Assembly: GCA_016721245.1 (NCBI GenBank)
Contig: JADKIQ010000005.1
Location: forward strand, 186,001-250,000
Direction of reading: 5' to 3'
DNA length: 64,000 nt
DNA from: Sphingobacteriales bacterium
GTDB lineage: Bacteria > Bacteroidota > Bacteroidia > Chitinophagales > JADIYW01
This document shows positions 18,277 through 26,584 of this stretch, in pieces (the stretch's first letter is position 1; the number at the start of each line of letters is the position of its first letter). The notes beneath the pieces were generated by a model. The model was given only the letters and a program-made list of their open reading frames with translations. It made no database searches and was not told the origin of the DNA. The translations under genes were made by a program, and so were the position numbers.

Positions 18277-19812
18277 CTATTTAACACTCGGCAACTTTTT
18301 ATCAAAATTTTTAAACCATCTCAACAGTTTTCCGTCTTCCGGTTTTATTTCGTGCCAGTCGCCGCTGTGTGCATGCTCCATCTCCTGATTAAACATGATA
18401 TCCGCCATGGTGACGGCCTGTGTGGTATCGATGACGCCACCGCCGTAATAGGTATCAATTAAATACTGATGTAAATCTTTAGGTGTGTTGTGTAAATGAA
18501 TAACTTCCATCTTCAATTCCGAACCGATATGCTTTTCCATCAGACTTAAAAACTCCCCGCTCATCATACTGTCGAAACCCTGCTCGCGATATGGTTTATT
18601 GACATCCACTTTTTGTCCCGCCTCTAAACCCAGTACTTTTGCCGCTTCTATCTGCATGTAGGCAAGTAAGGTTTCGCGTGTTGCTTTTGGTTCCGGCCGA
18701 CGGTCGACGGTCGACAGCTTGCTGCTTTTAATATTGTTATCTGTGGACTGTGGACTGTGGACTGTAGACTTAAAGCCAAACACCGGATTTTCCCAGTACA
18801 CTTTCCAGTTCCAGCCGTAAGTCGGCAATGCAACACGGTTTATCTTTTTATCCTGATAAAATTGATTCCTGTCGATGGCGATTCCTGCACAATACAACTG
18901 CTGTAATGTTTTATGAAAATACATAACATCCTCTTCCTCTCTTTTGGCAGAAGACAACCATAATGCATTGGGATTTGTGTTGGTTTGTTTTGCCAGGCTC
19001 ACTAAAACAGGACTCGGTCCTACTTCTACATAAATTTCTGTGTTCAATTTATGTTGTAAGTATTCAATTCCGTTGGAGAACTGTACCGCGTTGCGAATAT
19101 GTTTAGCAAAATATTCTGCACTTAATTCTTCTCTGGTAATTTCTTTTCCTGTAAGATTGGATATGACCGGTACTGTTGGTTGTTTAAATGAAAATTGTTT
19201 CGCAAACAAGGTAAATTTCTCCAGCATAGGTTCCATCAATCGGGAATGAAATGCGTGGGATACATTTAAGGCAACAGCTTTTATATGCTGTTCTTTCAGT
19301 TTCTCTATGAATGCAGCAACATCTTCTTTCTTGCCGGAAATAGTGCAATTTTTTATGGAATTCACCGCTGCTAAATCAACATCCGCGTTTTGCAATAAGG
19401 GTTTCAGATTTTCTTCGTTACAAAAAACGGAAGCCATACTGCCTTCATTTGCCGGCAATGCATTCATCAAGGCCGCACGGGCCATCACTAACTTTAAGGC
19501 ATCCTGTAAATCAATGGCATCAGCGATAGTCAATGCCACAATTTCGCCAATGCTATGACCGATTAATGCGGTCGGTTGCACACCAACACTCATCCATAGT
19601 TTTGACAACGCATATTCTACCACAAACAAACCAGGCTGCGTGAATTTTGTCTGATGAATTAAATTTTTATCCGGAATAGTGTCACTCCACAAAATATCTT
19701 TGATGGAATAGTCTAGATTCGATTTCAATGACTTCATCGCATTCATCAACGGCATTTTTAAAAACCGAGAACGTGTTGTAATAATTTTTACACATGCCGA
19801 AATACTGCGCAC
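18277..19812 (-). CDS. PKS module 2, C-terminal part: AT-ACP (frame-shifted from the KS part)
   Basis: This frame continues the KS gene after a frameshift near 19710-19745; its first 25 or so residues are out-of-frame translation. The acyltransferase shows QTKFTQPGLF, active-site Ser87 in LIGHSIGE and HAFH (186-189), which together point to malonyl-CoA. After the post-AT linker TYGWNWKVYW comes a repeat-derived stretch (residues 349-373), then an ACP with Ser415 in QGFDSMMSGEF, where the phosphopantetheine should attach, and a 70-residue tail. No ketoreductase, dehydratase or thioesterase domain is present. The C-terminal stop abuts the thioesterase start. Confidence 0.85.
   Translation of the reverse strand: MRSISACVKIITTRSRFLKMPLMNAMKSLKSNLDYSIKDILWSDTIPDKNLIHQTKFTQPGLFVVEYALSKLWMSVGVQPTALIGHSIGEIVALTIADAIDLQDALKLVMARAALMNALPANEGSMASVFCNEENLKPLLQNADVDLAAVNSIKNCTISGKKEDVAAFIEKLKEQHIKAVALNVSHAFHSRLMEPMLEKFTLFAKQFSFKQPTVPVISNLTGKEITREELSAEYFAKHIRNAVQFSNGIEYLQHKLNTEIYVEVGPSPVLVSLAKQTNTNPNALWLSSAKREEEDVMYFHKTLQQLYCAGIAIDRNQFYQDKKINRVALPTYGWNWKVYWENPVFGFKSTVHSPQSTDNNIKSSKLSTVDRRPEPKATRETLLAYMQIEAAKVLGLEAGQKVDVNKPYREQGFDSMMSGEFLSLMEKHIGSELKMEVIHLHNTPKDLHQYLIDTYYGGGVIDTTQAVTMADIMFNQEMEHAHSGDWHEIKPEDGKLLRWFKNFDKKLPSVK
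18699..18769. repeat. Two short tandem repeat blocks inside the PKS AT-ACP linker
   Basis: Block one (18699-18715) is GACGGTCGACGGTCGAC; block two (18741-18769) holds three copies of TGTGGAC followed by a variant. Both lie in the coding sequence and are translated, in frame, as Ser/Thr/Pro-rich linker (STVHSPQST and LSTVDRRPEP on the minus strand). The word pattern resembles the intergenic repeats elsewhere in this window, so this looks like repeat insertion into a tolerant linker. Confidence 0.7.
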
Positions 19813-21526
19813 CCTGACCTGTAAACAAAAATGCGACGTCTTTATTTCTTTCTATGGAAGGCGTAGAAACGGCATATTTTTCTGATACTACATCCTGCAC
19901 AAAATCATTCAATCCATCGATGATATCCTGTTTACTGCTTGCAATAACGGACACGCTATAATCAAATTGATTTCTGCCTTTTTGAAGCGTGTAACAAATT
20001 TCTGTCAGCGTATTCTCCTGCCAGTCGATTTCGTTCAGGTATTTTTGTGCGGTGTTTTTTAATGCCGTTGCATCTTTTGCACTCAAGACAAAATGCTGCA
20101 GACCACTCACTTCTTCAGATGCCGGTTTTACTTTAGCTTCTTCAAAAATCATGTGCACATTGGTGCCGCTGTAACCGGAAAGATTAATCGCCGCGCGCAA
20201 AGGCTGTCCGTTTTCGTTTTTCCAGTCTATCGTTTCCGTGCTGACTTTCGCATTAATCTTATTCCACTCCACATCCTCGTTCAAAGCGGCAATATTTATC
20301 TGTGCAGGAATTTTTTTATGCTTAAGGATTTCAATCACCTTAAACAACATCGGCATGCCCGTTCCCGCTTCGAGATGCCCGATATTGGCCTTCACCGAAC
20401 CGACATAAATTGGTTTGTTTCTACCTTTGTATCCTTCATGAATGGCCTGTATTTCCAGCGCATCCGTGAAGCGGTTGCCAATGCCGTGCGCTTCTACATA
20501 ATCAATATCATTTACGCTGAGGTTCGCCTTTTTTAAGGCTTCCTGAATCGTCTCAATTTGTATTTCAGGGTTAGGCGCGGTGAATCCGTTACTGCGACCA
20601 TTATGTTTTACCGCAGAGCCTTTGATGAGAACGGCAATAGTATCGTTATCTTTCTCCGCATCAGACAGACGTTTTAAAACCACCACGCCGCAACCTTCGC
20701 CACGCACATAGCCATCCGCATCGTTCGCAAAGGCTTTGCAGGCATCGCCGGATGAAAGCGAACCCAGTTTGGATAAGCCAACGAAAGTTTCTGGCGTGAG
20801 TAATAAATTGGCAGATGCCACAATCGCCGTATCGATGATTTTTTTATTAAGGTCTTCATTTGCCAAATGTACGGCAAGCAAGGAAGACGCGCAGGCGGCA
20901 TCCAATGCGAAGCTCGTTCCTTTCCAATCATATAAATAAGAAACTCTGCCGCATGCGGTACCAAAGGGAATGCCGGTTGTGTCGTACACATCTACCGTGT
21001 CAAGGTTGCCGCTTCTGAATCGTGCCTGAATGTAATCGGAATTGCCCAATGCAATATAGACTCCCGTATTGCTTCCTTTCAAACTATCCGACGCGATGCC
21101 CGCATTTTCCAATGCTTCATAAACGACTTCCAGAATCATGCGTTGCAAAGGATCCACTGATTTTGCCTCGCGTGGCGAGATGCCGAAGAAATCAGCATCA
21201 AAGGCACGTACATCATTATTTAAAAAAGCACCGTATCTGGAAATTGTTTTTCCGGGAACAGATGAATCTGCGCTGTAGATTTCATCCACATCAAAACGGT
21301 CTTTCGGAATTTTTGAAATCACGCTTCTTCGAGCCTCCAGTAAATCCCATAATTTTTTGGTGGATGTAATGTTGCCAGCTAAACGAACGCCGGTGCCGAT
21401 GATGGCAATGGCCTCGTTCGGGGCCGTTGTATTTTCCTTAGCCTGTGCTAATTCCAATTCCAACTTTTTTATTTTAATCAGGGATTTTTGGAGAATCTCC
21501 TGCATTTGCTGTAACTGTTCGCTCAT
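19682..21526 (-). CDS. PKS module 2, N-terminal part: KS and start of AT (frameshifted)
   Basis: A 614-aa frame. Residues 1-30 form a heptad-like, charged helix (docking coiled coil). The ketosynthase has Cys212 in LDAACASSL, His347 in YVEAHGIGN and His384 in KANIGHLEAG, so the Cys-His-His triad is complete, but the loops differ from the common TACSSS and EAHGTGT motifs. After the KS-AT linker the AT begins (FLFTGQGAQYFGMCK) and then the frame runs into nonsense (SRLFHQRYFVE, stop). The correct AT continues in the frame of 18277-19812, which needs one extra base skipped. It is the second elongation module after the 1516-aa protein. Confidence 0.88.
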   Translation of the reverse strand: MSEQLQQMQEILQKSLIKIKKLELELAQAKENTTAPNEAIAIIGTGVRLAGNITSTKKLWDLLEARRSVISKIPKDRFDVDEIYSADSSVPGKTISRYGAFLNNDVRAFDADFFGISPREAKSVDPLQRMILEVVYEALENAGIASDSLKGSNTGVYIALGNSDYIQARFRSGNLDTVDVYDTTGIPFGTACGRVSYLYDWKGTSFALDAACASSLLAVHLANEDLNKKIIDTAIVASANLLLTPETFVGLSKLGSLSSGDACKAFANDADGYVRGEGCGVVVLKRLSDAEKDNDTIAVLIKGSAVKHNGRSNGFTAPNPEIQIETIQEALKKANLSVNDIDYVEAHGIGNRFTDALEIQAIHEGYKGRNKPIYVGSVKANIGHLEAGTGMPMLFKVIEILKHKKIPAQINIAALNEDVEWNKINAKVSTETIDWKNENGQPLRAAINLSGYSGTNVHMIFEEAKVKPASEEVSGLQHFVLSAKDATALKNTAQKYLNEIDWQENTLTEICYTLQKGRNQFDYSVSVIASSKQDIIDGLNDFVQDVVSEKYAVSTPSIERNKDVAFLFTGQGAQYFGMCKNYYNTFSVFKNAVDECDEVIEIESRLFHQRYFVE

Positions 21527-21556
21527 TGACCGTTTAATTCTCTAATTTTAATGTGT

Positions 21557-21955
21557 TTACACCTTAGAATTATTCCATTCATGATATGCCTTTTCATGTT
21601 CAATATCTTTACATAATTTATCGATTTCATTTGTAGGCTCAAACATATGTATCATTTTGGGTAATCCTTCTTCTTTATTTAAAATATATTGTCGAGCATG
21701 TGCAGTAAACCTACGTGAAACATCTTTTCGACAACCATTTATTCCTATTAATGATTGATAATTGTCTTCTAATATCTTTCTCAATTTAATTAAAGGTGCA
21801 ATTGCATGATAAGGTTCTGTAATAATAATCTCAATTTCATGGTCAATATATTTTAATGTAAAATTCTGTCCTTCTCCATTAACGTAAAGTTCTCCATCAC
21901 AAATATATTGTTTATCAAAGTTGTATCTTTTTACGTTATACTTCATGTATTTCAA
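21557..21955 (-). CDS. Hypothetical protein inside the PKS operon
   Basis: A 132-aa soluble protein with no signal peptide or carrier-protein DSL motif. Visible pattern: a beta-rich first half, then PYHAIAPLIKLRKILEDNY, NGCRKDV, an aromatic QYILNKEEGLP segment and an MIHMFEP box. From memory this arrangement (LR..LE, NG.R.DV, G.P, IFEP) recalls small uncharacterised proteins found as lone genes near toxin or mobile loci in many bacteria, but I cannot name the family. It is AT-richer than the flanking PKS genes and separates the two PKS genes (9 bp after module 1 stop side, 30 bp before module 2). A role in polyketide synthesis is not shown. Confidence 0.7.
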   Translation of the reverse strand: MKYMKYNVKRYNFDKQYICDGELYVNGEGQNFTLKYIDHEIEIIITEPYHAIAPLIKLRKILEDNYQSLIGINGCRKDVSRRFTAHARQYILNKEEGLPKMIHMFEPTNEIDKLCKDIEHEKAYHEWNNSKV

Positions 21956-21964
21956 CTAACAGGT

Positions 21965-24900
21965 TTAATCTACCTTACTGCTCAATTCTTTCATTAATTC
22001 TTCCAAAGATAAATTTTTCACTTCAGATTCAATATCGTTTTTCACAAGCACTGGTTCTTCCTTATTTTCTTCTTCCTTATTTGAAAACTGCGCCTCAAGG
22101 TTTAATTCATTCGCAATAAAATCGGCAAATTTTTGCACCGTTGGATATTGCCAGACAGCTGCCACGTTAATAGACAGATTGAAATCATCCTGCAACTTAT
22201 TTTTTATCTGCAATGCATGCAAAGAATCCACTCCTAAGGCCTTGAAGGTTTCGTCTTCTTTAACCTTATTAACATTCAATTTAGTCGCTGATGATATATG
22301 CAGCTTGATTCTGTCTTTGATGTGTTTTTTATATTCCTCCACATTTGCAAAAACAGGCTTATCGGATACCATGGCTGCTTCAGAATCTGTTTTCTGATTC
22401 ACGACCTTGCTGTAGAAATGGTTTTTCAGCACCGCGTGATTAAACTCCGCCCATTTGGCAAAATCAATTTCCATTGCCATCACTTGTGTGGCATCACTCA
22501 AAAACAAGGCCTCGAAGTAATGCGTTAAATCTTCCGGCTGAATGGCTGTCACGCCTTGTTCCGCCAACCTGTCCGCGCGGTTTTCCTGGCGTGCCGCCAG
22601 TCCGATTTCTGCAATCGTACCGAAGTCCACGGACAATGCTGGCTGCTGATTTGCGCTGCGGTAATTCGCCAATGCATCCATGAAAGTATTGGCTGCATTG
22701 TAATTGGATTGCCCCGCAGAACCAACAATACCGGCAGCTGACGAGTACAGCACAAAGAAATCCAATGCTTCATATTGCGTCAACTGATGCATGTTCCATG
22801 CACCGATTGCTTTGGTTTGTATAACACTTTCAAATTGCGCTCTCGACAGGTTCTCAAAAGAACCATCGTCCAGAATACCGGCCGCGTAAAAAACACCGGC
22901 GATATTATGTACAGATGCCAGAGCCTCTTTCATTGCATCTAAATTGCTTACATCTGCTTTAACATCCTGTATGCTGATGCCTTCGGCATTATACTCTTCA
23001 AATATTCTTTGCGTATCATTTTTTGCGCCGCTTCTGCTGATGACAACAATGTTCTTCGCATTCTTATCTGCCAGCCATTGCACGGTGGTCAGTCCCAAAC
23101 CGCTGGTACCGCCCACTACCACATAGGTTTTGTCTGCGTAAATATGTTTGGATTTTTTCAATACCGAACCAATCTTCTGAATGCCGGATGCATAGACCAT
23201 ATGATTACGGACTGCAATTTCTTTATAGTTATTTTCTGCAAAGATCAAAGCAGGCAACTGATTAATTTCTTCTGCATATATTTCATTAGAAATATCAATC
23301 TGCAGGAAGTTAATTTCTTCATGTTCGTTTTCCAGTGTACGCAAAACACCTGTCAGCATGGAAGCATTCAGGTTGGTGTGTTTATCCTGCTGTAAAACAA
23401 AAGCACCATTCGTTACCACGCAAATCTTCGGATGCTGATTAGTGGAATTGAAATGATTAATTAATTTCTGCAACGACAAGATACCGCAATCCAGATAGAA
23501 ACTGAAAGCCGATTCTTTATAGAAGCTGCGCATATGAATGACGATATCCGCTTTTATTCCTTCCAAACTATCATTCAAATCAATAGTGGTAACCGTGCAG
23601 CCATTTTCTTTCAATGCATTTTCAATAACTGAATAATGTCCATAGGTATCTTTAACAATGAGGACATTCTTTGCAATAATAGCGGACGTCGTTTTAATTT
23701 CATCCCAATGAATGCTGTAGAGATTTTTGGAAATATCTTTTTTGACAACGCTTGAAGTCGAAGTAAATTCAGGCTCCTGATCAAACCAGTAGCGTTCTTT
23801 CTGCCAGGCATAATTCGGCAGCATCACAAACGCACCGATATTCGGATAGATGGATTTCCAGTCAATGGGAAATCCGCTTGTATGTAATTCACCGATATTG
23901 GAATAGAATTCCTTCAGTTCATTTTTATCACGGCTGTAAGAAGCCACAGAAACAGCGTGTGCACCCGTTTCCTGAATATTTTCATTTATGGAATGGGACA
24001 ACAAAGCATGCGGACTCATTTCTATAAAAGCAATCTGAGAATCGCTCAACACCGATTTCACGGCCTTACCGAACTGCACCGGATTGCGCAGATTTTTTGT
24101 CCAGTAGTGCGCATCTAAATTCTCCCCGTTAACGATTGTATTTAAAGCAGTTGAATAAAACTGAATGGAAGAGTTTTGCGGTTGAATAGCTTGAACTGAA
24201 TGCTGTAAATCATCCATAATGGCATCCATCTGCGGCGAATGTGATGCTACATCCACTTTTATTTTTCTGTTGAAACGCCCCTGCGTTTCCAGTTTTGCAA
24301 ACACTTCCTCTAAAGCGGAAGGATTGCCTGAAATGACGGTAGAATTCTTGCTGTTCATAACGGCTACAGACAAGCGATCTTCATATCCTTTCAGTAATTC
24401 ATTTGCTTCCTCTTCCGTTAAATCCGTAGCACCCATGGCCCCTTTACCGCTTAACTGCTTCATCAGGCTGCTACGAGTAATGATGATTTTTGCCGCCTCA
24501 TCAAGTGATATATTTCCGGCCACATATGCGGCTGCCACCTCGCCCATGCTATGACCTATCACGGCATCCGGAAAAATGCCTTTGCTCATCCATAAACTTG
24601 CCAATGCAATTTCTACCGCCACTAAAACCGGCTGCACGATATCAATTTCTGACAATCGACTGCTTTGTTCCCGTTTTGAAATCTCTTCCAGCAAATCCCA
24701 GTTCACATATTTCTTAAATACCGTGTTGCATTCTTCCAAAGTGCTTTTGTAAACAGGTTCATTTTGCATTAATGCTTTTCCCATTCCAAACCATTGTGCA
24801 CCCTGTCCCGGAAAAACAAATACCGTTTTTATTTTCTCTTTGGTGTCAAATTTCTTTTTGCTTTCATAGGTATTGCTTTCGGCAAAATCTCTTAACTGTT

Positions 24901-26515
24901 CAATCAGTGTTTCTCTGTCTTTTGCCACAAATACTTCCCGCAAATCAAAATGTGCACGACGTAAAGCCGCCATCGCACATATATCCTCCGTTTTATGCTC
25001 GCTGTGCTGAATAAAATTCGCATATTCCCTCGCCAGATCAGACAAAGCTTGTTCGCTTTTTGCAGATAAGGGCAGCACAAAAATATCGCTGCGCAATTTC
25101 TCTTTTTGCAAAGGAAAAGGATTCTCCGGCACATCGCCGATGATGACGTGCGCATTGGAACCTGTGGCACCAAAACCGCTCACCCCGGCATAGCGCATTT
25201 TTCCATTTTCTCTTTTCCATGGAATATTATCCTTCGCCACCACCAATGGAATCTTATCCCATTCTATCAATGTATTAGGCGTATGAAAATGGATGGACTT
25301 TGGGATGATATCGTGTTGTAGGGCAGTAATCACCTTAAACATACTTGCCATACCGGCATTGCATTCCATATGTCCGATATTGGATTTGATGGCACCAATC
25401 AACAACGGTTTTTCTTTCGTTCTGTATTTTTCATACGCAAATAGAAGACCTCTCACTTCTGCTGGATCACCCACTTTGGTGCCTGTTCCGTGCGCTTCTA
25501 TGTAATCGATATCTGTTGGCTGCAATTGTGCATTTTTGAGTGCCGCGGTATGTAGCAAACCCTGTGCTACCGTACTGGGTGCGGTAAAGCGTTTGCTTTT
25601 CCCATCCTGATTGACGGCAGAACCTTTTATGACGGCAAGAATATTGTCTCCGTCTTTTTGCGCGTCTGACAATCGTTTTATAATCATGGCACAAACGCCT
25701 TCTGAGCGAATGTAGCCGTTTGCCGCATCATCGAATGACTTGCAGCGTGCTTCCGGCGACAAGGCATTCAGTCTGCAGAAATTCAAAGATTGATCCGGTT
25801 CTGAAATGATGCTGGCGGCTCCTACTACTGCTATTTTGCAATCCTTATTGCGCAATGCCTGCATGGCAACGTGTGTGCAGGTAAGTGCAGAGGAGCAAGC
25901 CGTATCGATGGTCATGCACGGACCGCGCAAGCCCATGGTATAAGAAATTCTACCAGAAGCACCGGTAGGACCGGTACCTGTATAACAGTAACCGGAAATT
26001 AATTTATAATCTTTAGAACGGATTTGTCTTGCTTCGTAGTCCACATTATCGATACCGATAAAGACTCCGGTATCTGAACCGATTAAACTATTGACGTCGA
26101 TTCCTGCGTTTTCGAAGGCTTCGTGCGTTACTTCCAGTAAAATGCGTTGCTGAGGGTCAGTGCTTTCTAATTCTATAGGTGAAATATTGAAGAAAGGACC
26201 ATCCAGATATTCGATTTCTTCGATGAAGCCGCCTTCTTTGATGTATAGTTTTCCGGGTGTATTCGGATCCGGATCGTATAAGGCATCTTTATCCCAACGG
26301 TTAGCCGGAATTTCTTCTATACAATCTACTCCGTTTACCAACACTTTCCATAAATCATCCGCATTCTTTATCTTTCCGGGCAAACGCATAGACATACCAA
26401 CAATTGCTATTGGTTCTGAGTGAACAGATTTCTCATTTTCTAATGCCTGTTTCGTTTCAGCTAACTGACGTTGAATTTCTTCTAATTGATTTTTATAAGA
26501 TTCAATATCTTCCAT
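21965..26515 (-). CDS. Type I polyketide synthase module 1: KS-AT-KR-ACP
   Basis: A 1516-aa single-module cis-AT PKS. Residues 1-30 form an N-terminal docking coiled coil. KS: Cys207 in DTACSSAL, His342 in EAHGTGTKVGD, His382 in SNIGHME. AT: VFPGQGAQWFGMG, Ser656 in IGHSMGEV, VASH (756-759). A structural KR half (about 930-1110) precedes the catalytic KR with GGTSGLG (1134-1140), LDD (1214-1216, B-type, D-hydroxyl) and the Ser1258/Tyr1271 pair in YSSAAG...QSNYNAAN. ACP: Ser1430 in LGVDSLHALQ. The acidic C-terminus (about 1475-1516) is a likely docking tail to module 2. No dehydratase or enoylreductase. It heads the operon; a possible promoter lies upstream. Confidence 0.95.
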   Translation of the reverse strand: MEDIESYKNQLEEIQRQLAETKQALENEKSVHSEPIAIVGMSMRLPGKIKNADDLWKVLVNGVDCIEEIPANRWDKDALYDPDPNTPGKLYIKEGGFIEEIEYLDGPFFNISPIELESTDPQQRILLEVTHEAFENAGIDVNSLIGSDTGVFIGIDNVDYEARQIRSKDYKLISGYCYTGTGPTGASGRISYTMGLRGPCMTIDTACSSALTCTHVAMQALRNKDCKIAVVGAASIISEPDQSLNFCRLNALSPEARCKSFDDAANGYIRSEGVCAMIIKRLSDAQKDGDNILAVIKGSAVNQDGKSKRFTAPSTVAQGLLHTAALKNAQLQPTDIDYIEAHGTGTKVGDPAEVRGLLFAYEKYRTKEKPLLIGAIKSNIGHMECNAGMASMFKVITALQHDIIPKSIHFHTPNTLIEWDKIPLVVAKDNIPWKRENGKMRYAGVSGFGATGSNAHVIIGDVPENPFPLQKEKLRSDIFVLPLSAKSEQALSDLAREYANFIQHSEHKTEDICAMAALRRAHFDLREVFVAKDRETLIEQLRDFAESNTYESKKKFDTKEKIKTVFVFPGQGAQWFGMGKALMQNEPVYKSTLEECNTVFKKYVNWDLLEEISKREQSSRLSEIDIVQPVLVAVEIALASLWMSKGIFPDAVIGHSMGEVAAAYVAGNISLDEAAKIIITRSSLMKQLSGKGAMGATDLTEEEANELLKGYEDRLSVAVMNSKNSTVISGNPSALEEVFAKLETQGRFNRKIKVDVASHSPQMDAIMDDLQHSVQAIQPQNSSIQFYSTALNTIVNGENLDAHYWTKNLRNPVQFGKAVKSVLSDSQIAFIEMSPHALLSHSINENIQETGAHAVSVASYSRDKNELKEFYSNIGELHTSGFPIDWKSIYPNIGAFVMLPNYAWQKERYWFDQEPEFTSTSSVVKKDISKNLYSIHWDEIKTTSAIIAKNVLIVKDTYGHYSVIENALKENGCTVTTIDLNDSLEGIKADIVIHMRSFYKESAFSFYLDCGILSLQKLINHFNSTNQHPKICVVTNGAFVLQQDKHTNLNASMLTGVLRTLENEHEEINFLQIDISNEIYAEEINQLPALIFAENNYKEIAVRNHMVYASGIQKIGSVLKKSKHIYADKTYVVVGGTSGLGLTTVQWLADKNAKNIVVISRSGAKNDTQRIFEEYNAEGISIQDVKADVSNLDAMKEALASVHNIAGVFYAAGILDDGSFENLSRAQFESVIQTKAIGAWNMHQLTQYEALDFFVLYSSAAGIVGSAGQSNYNAANTFMDALANYRSANQQPALSVDFGTIAEIGLAARQENRADRLAEQGVTAIQPEDLTHYFEALFLSDATQVMAMEIDFAKWAEFNHAVLKNHFYSKVVNQKTDSEAAMVSDKPVFANVEEYKKHIKDRIKLHISSATKLNVNKVKEDETFKALGVDSLHALQIKNKLQDDFNLSINVAAVWQYPTVQKFADFIANELNLEAQFSNKEEENKEEPVLVKNDIESEVKNLSLEELMKELSSKVD

Positions 26516-26548
26516 GTTACAGATATTAGCAGGGTGAAAAGCGCAATT

Positions 26549-26578
26549 TAAAGTTACGCATTCTTATGATTAGTACAA
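26549..26578 (-). promoter_or_regulatory. Possible promoter of the PKS operon
   Basis: On the minus strand a TTG (plus-strand CAA at 26576-26578), 19 bp, then TAACTTTA (26549-26556), one mismatch from TAnnTTTG, sit upstream of the module 1 ATG at 26515. The leader would be about 25-30 nt. Confidence 0.3.
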
Positions 26579-26584
26579 CAAGAA

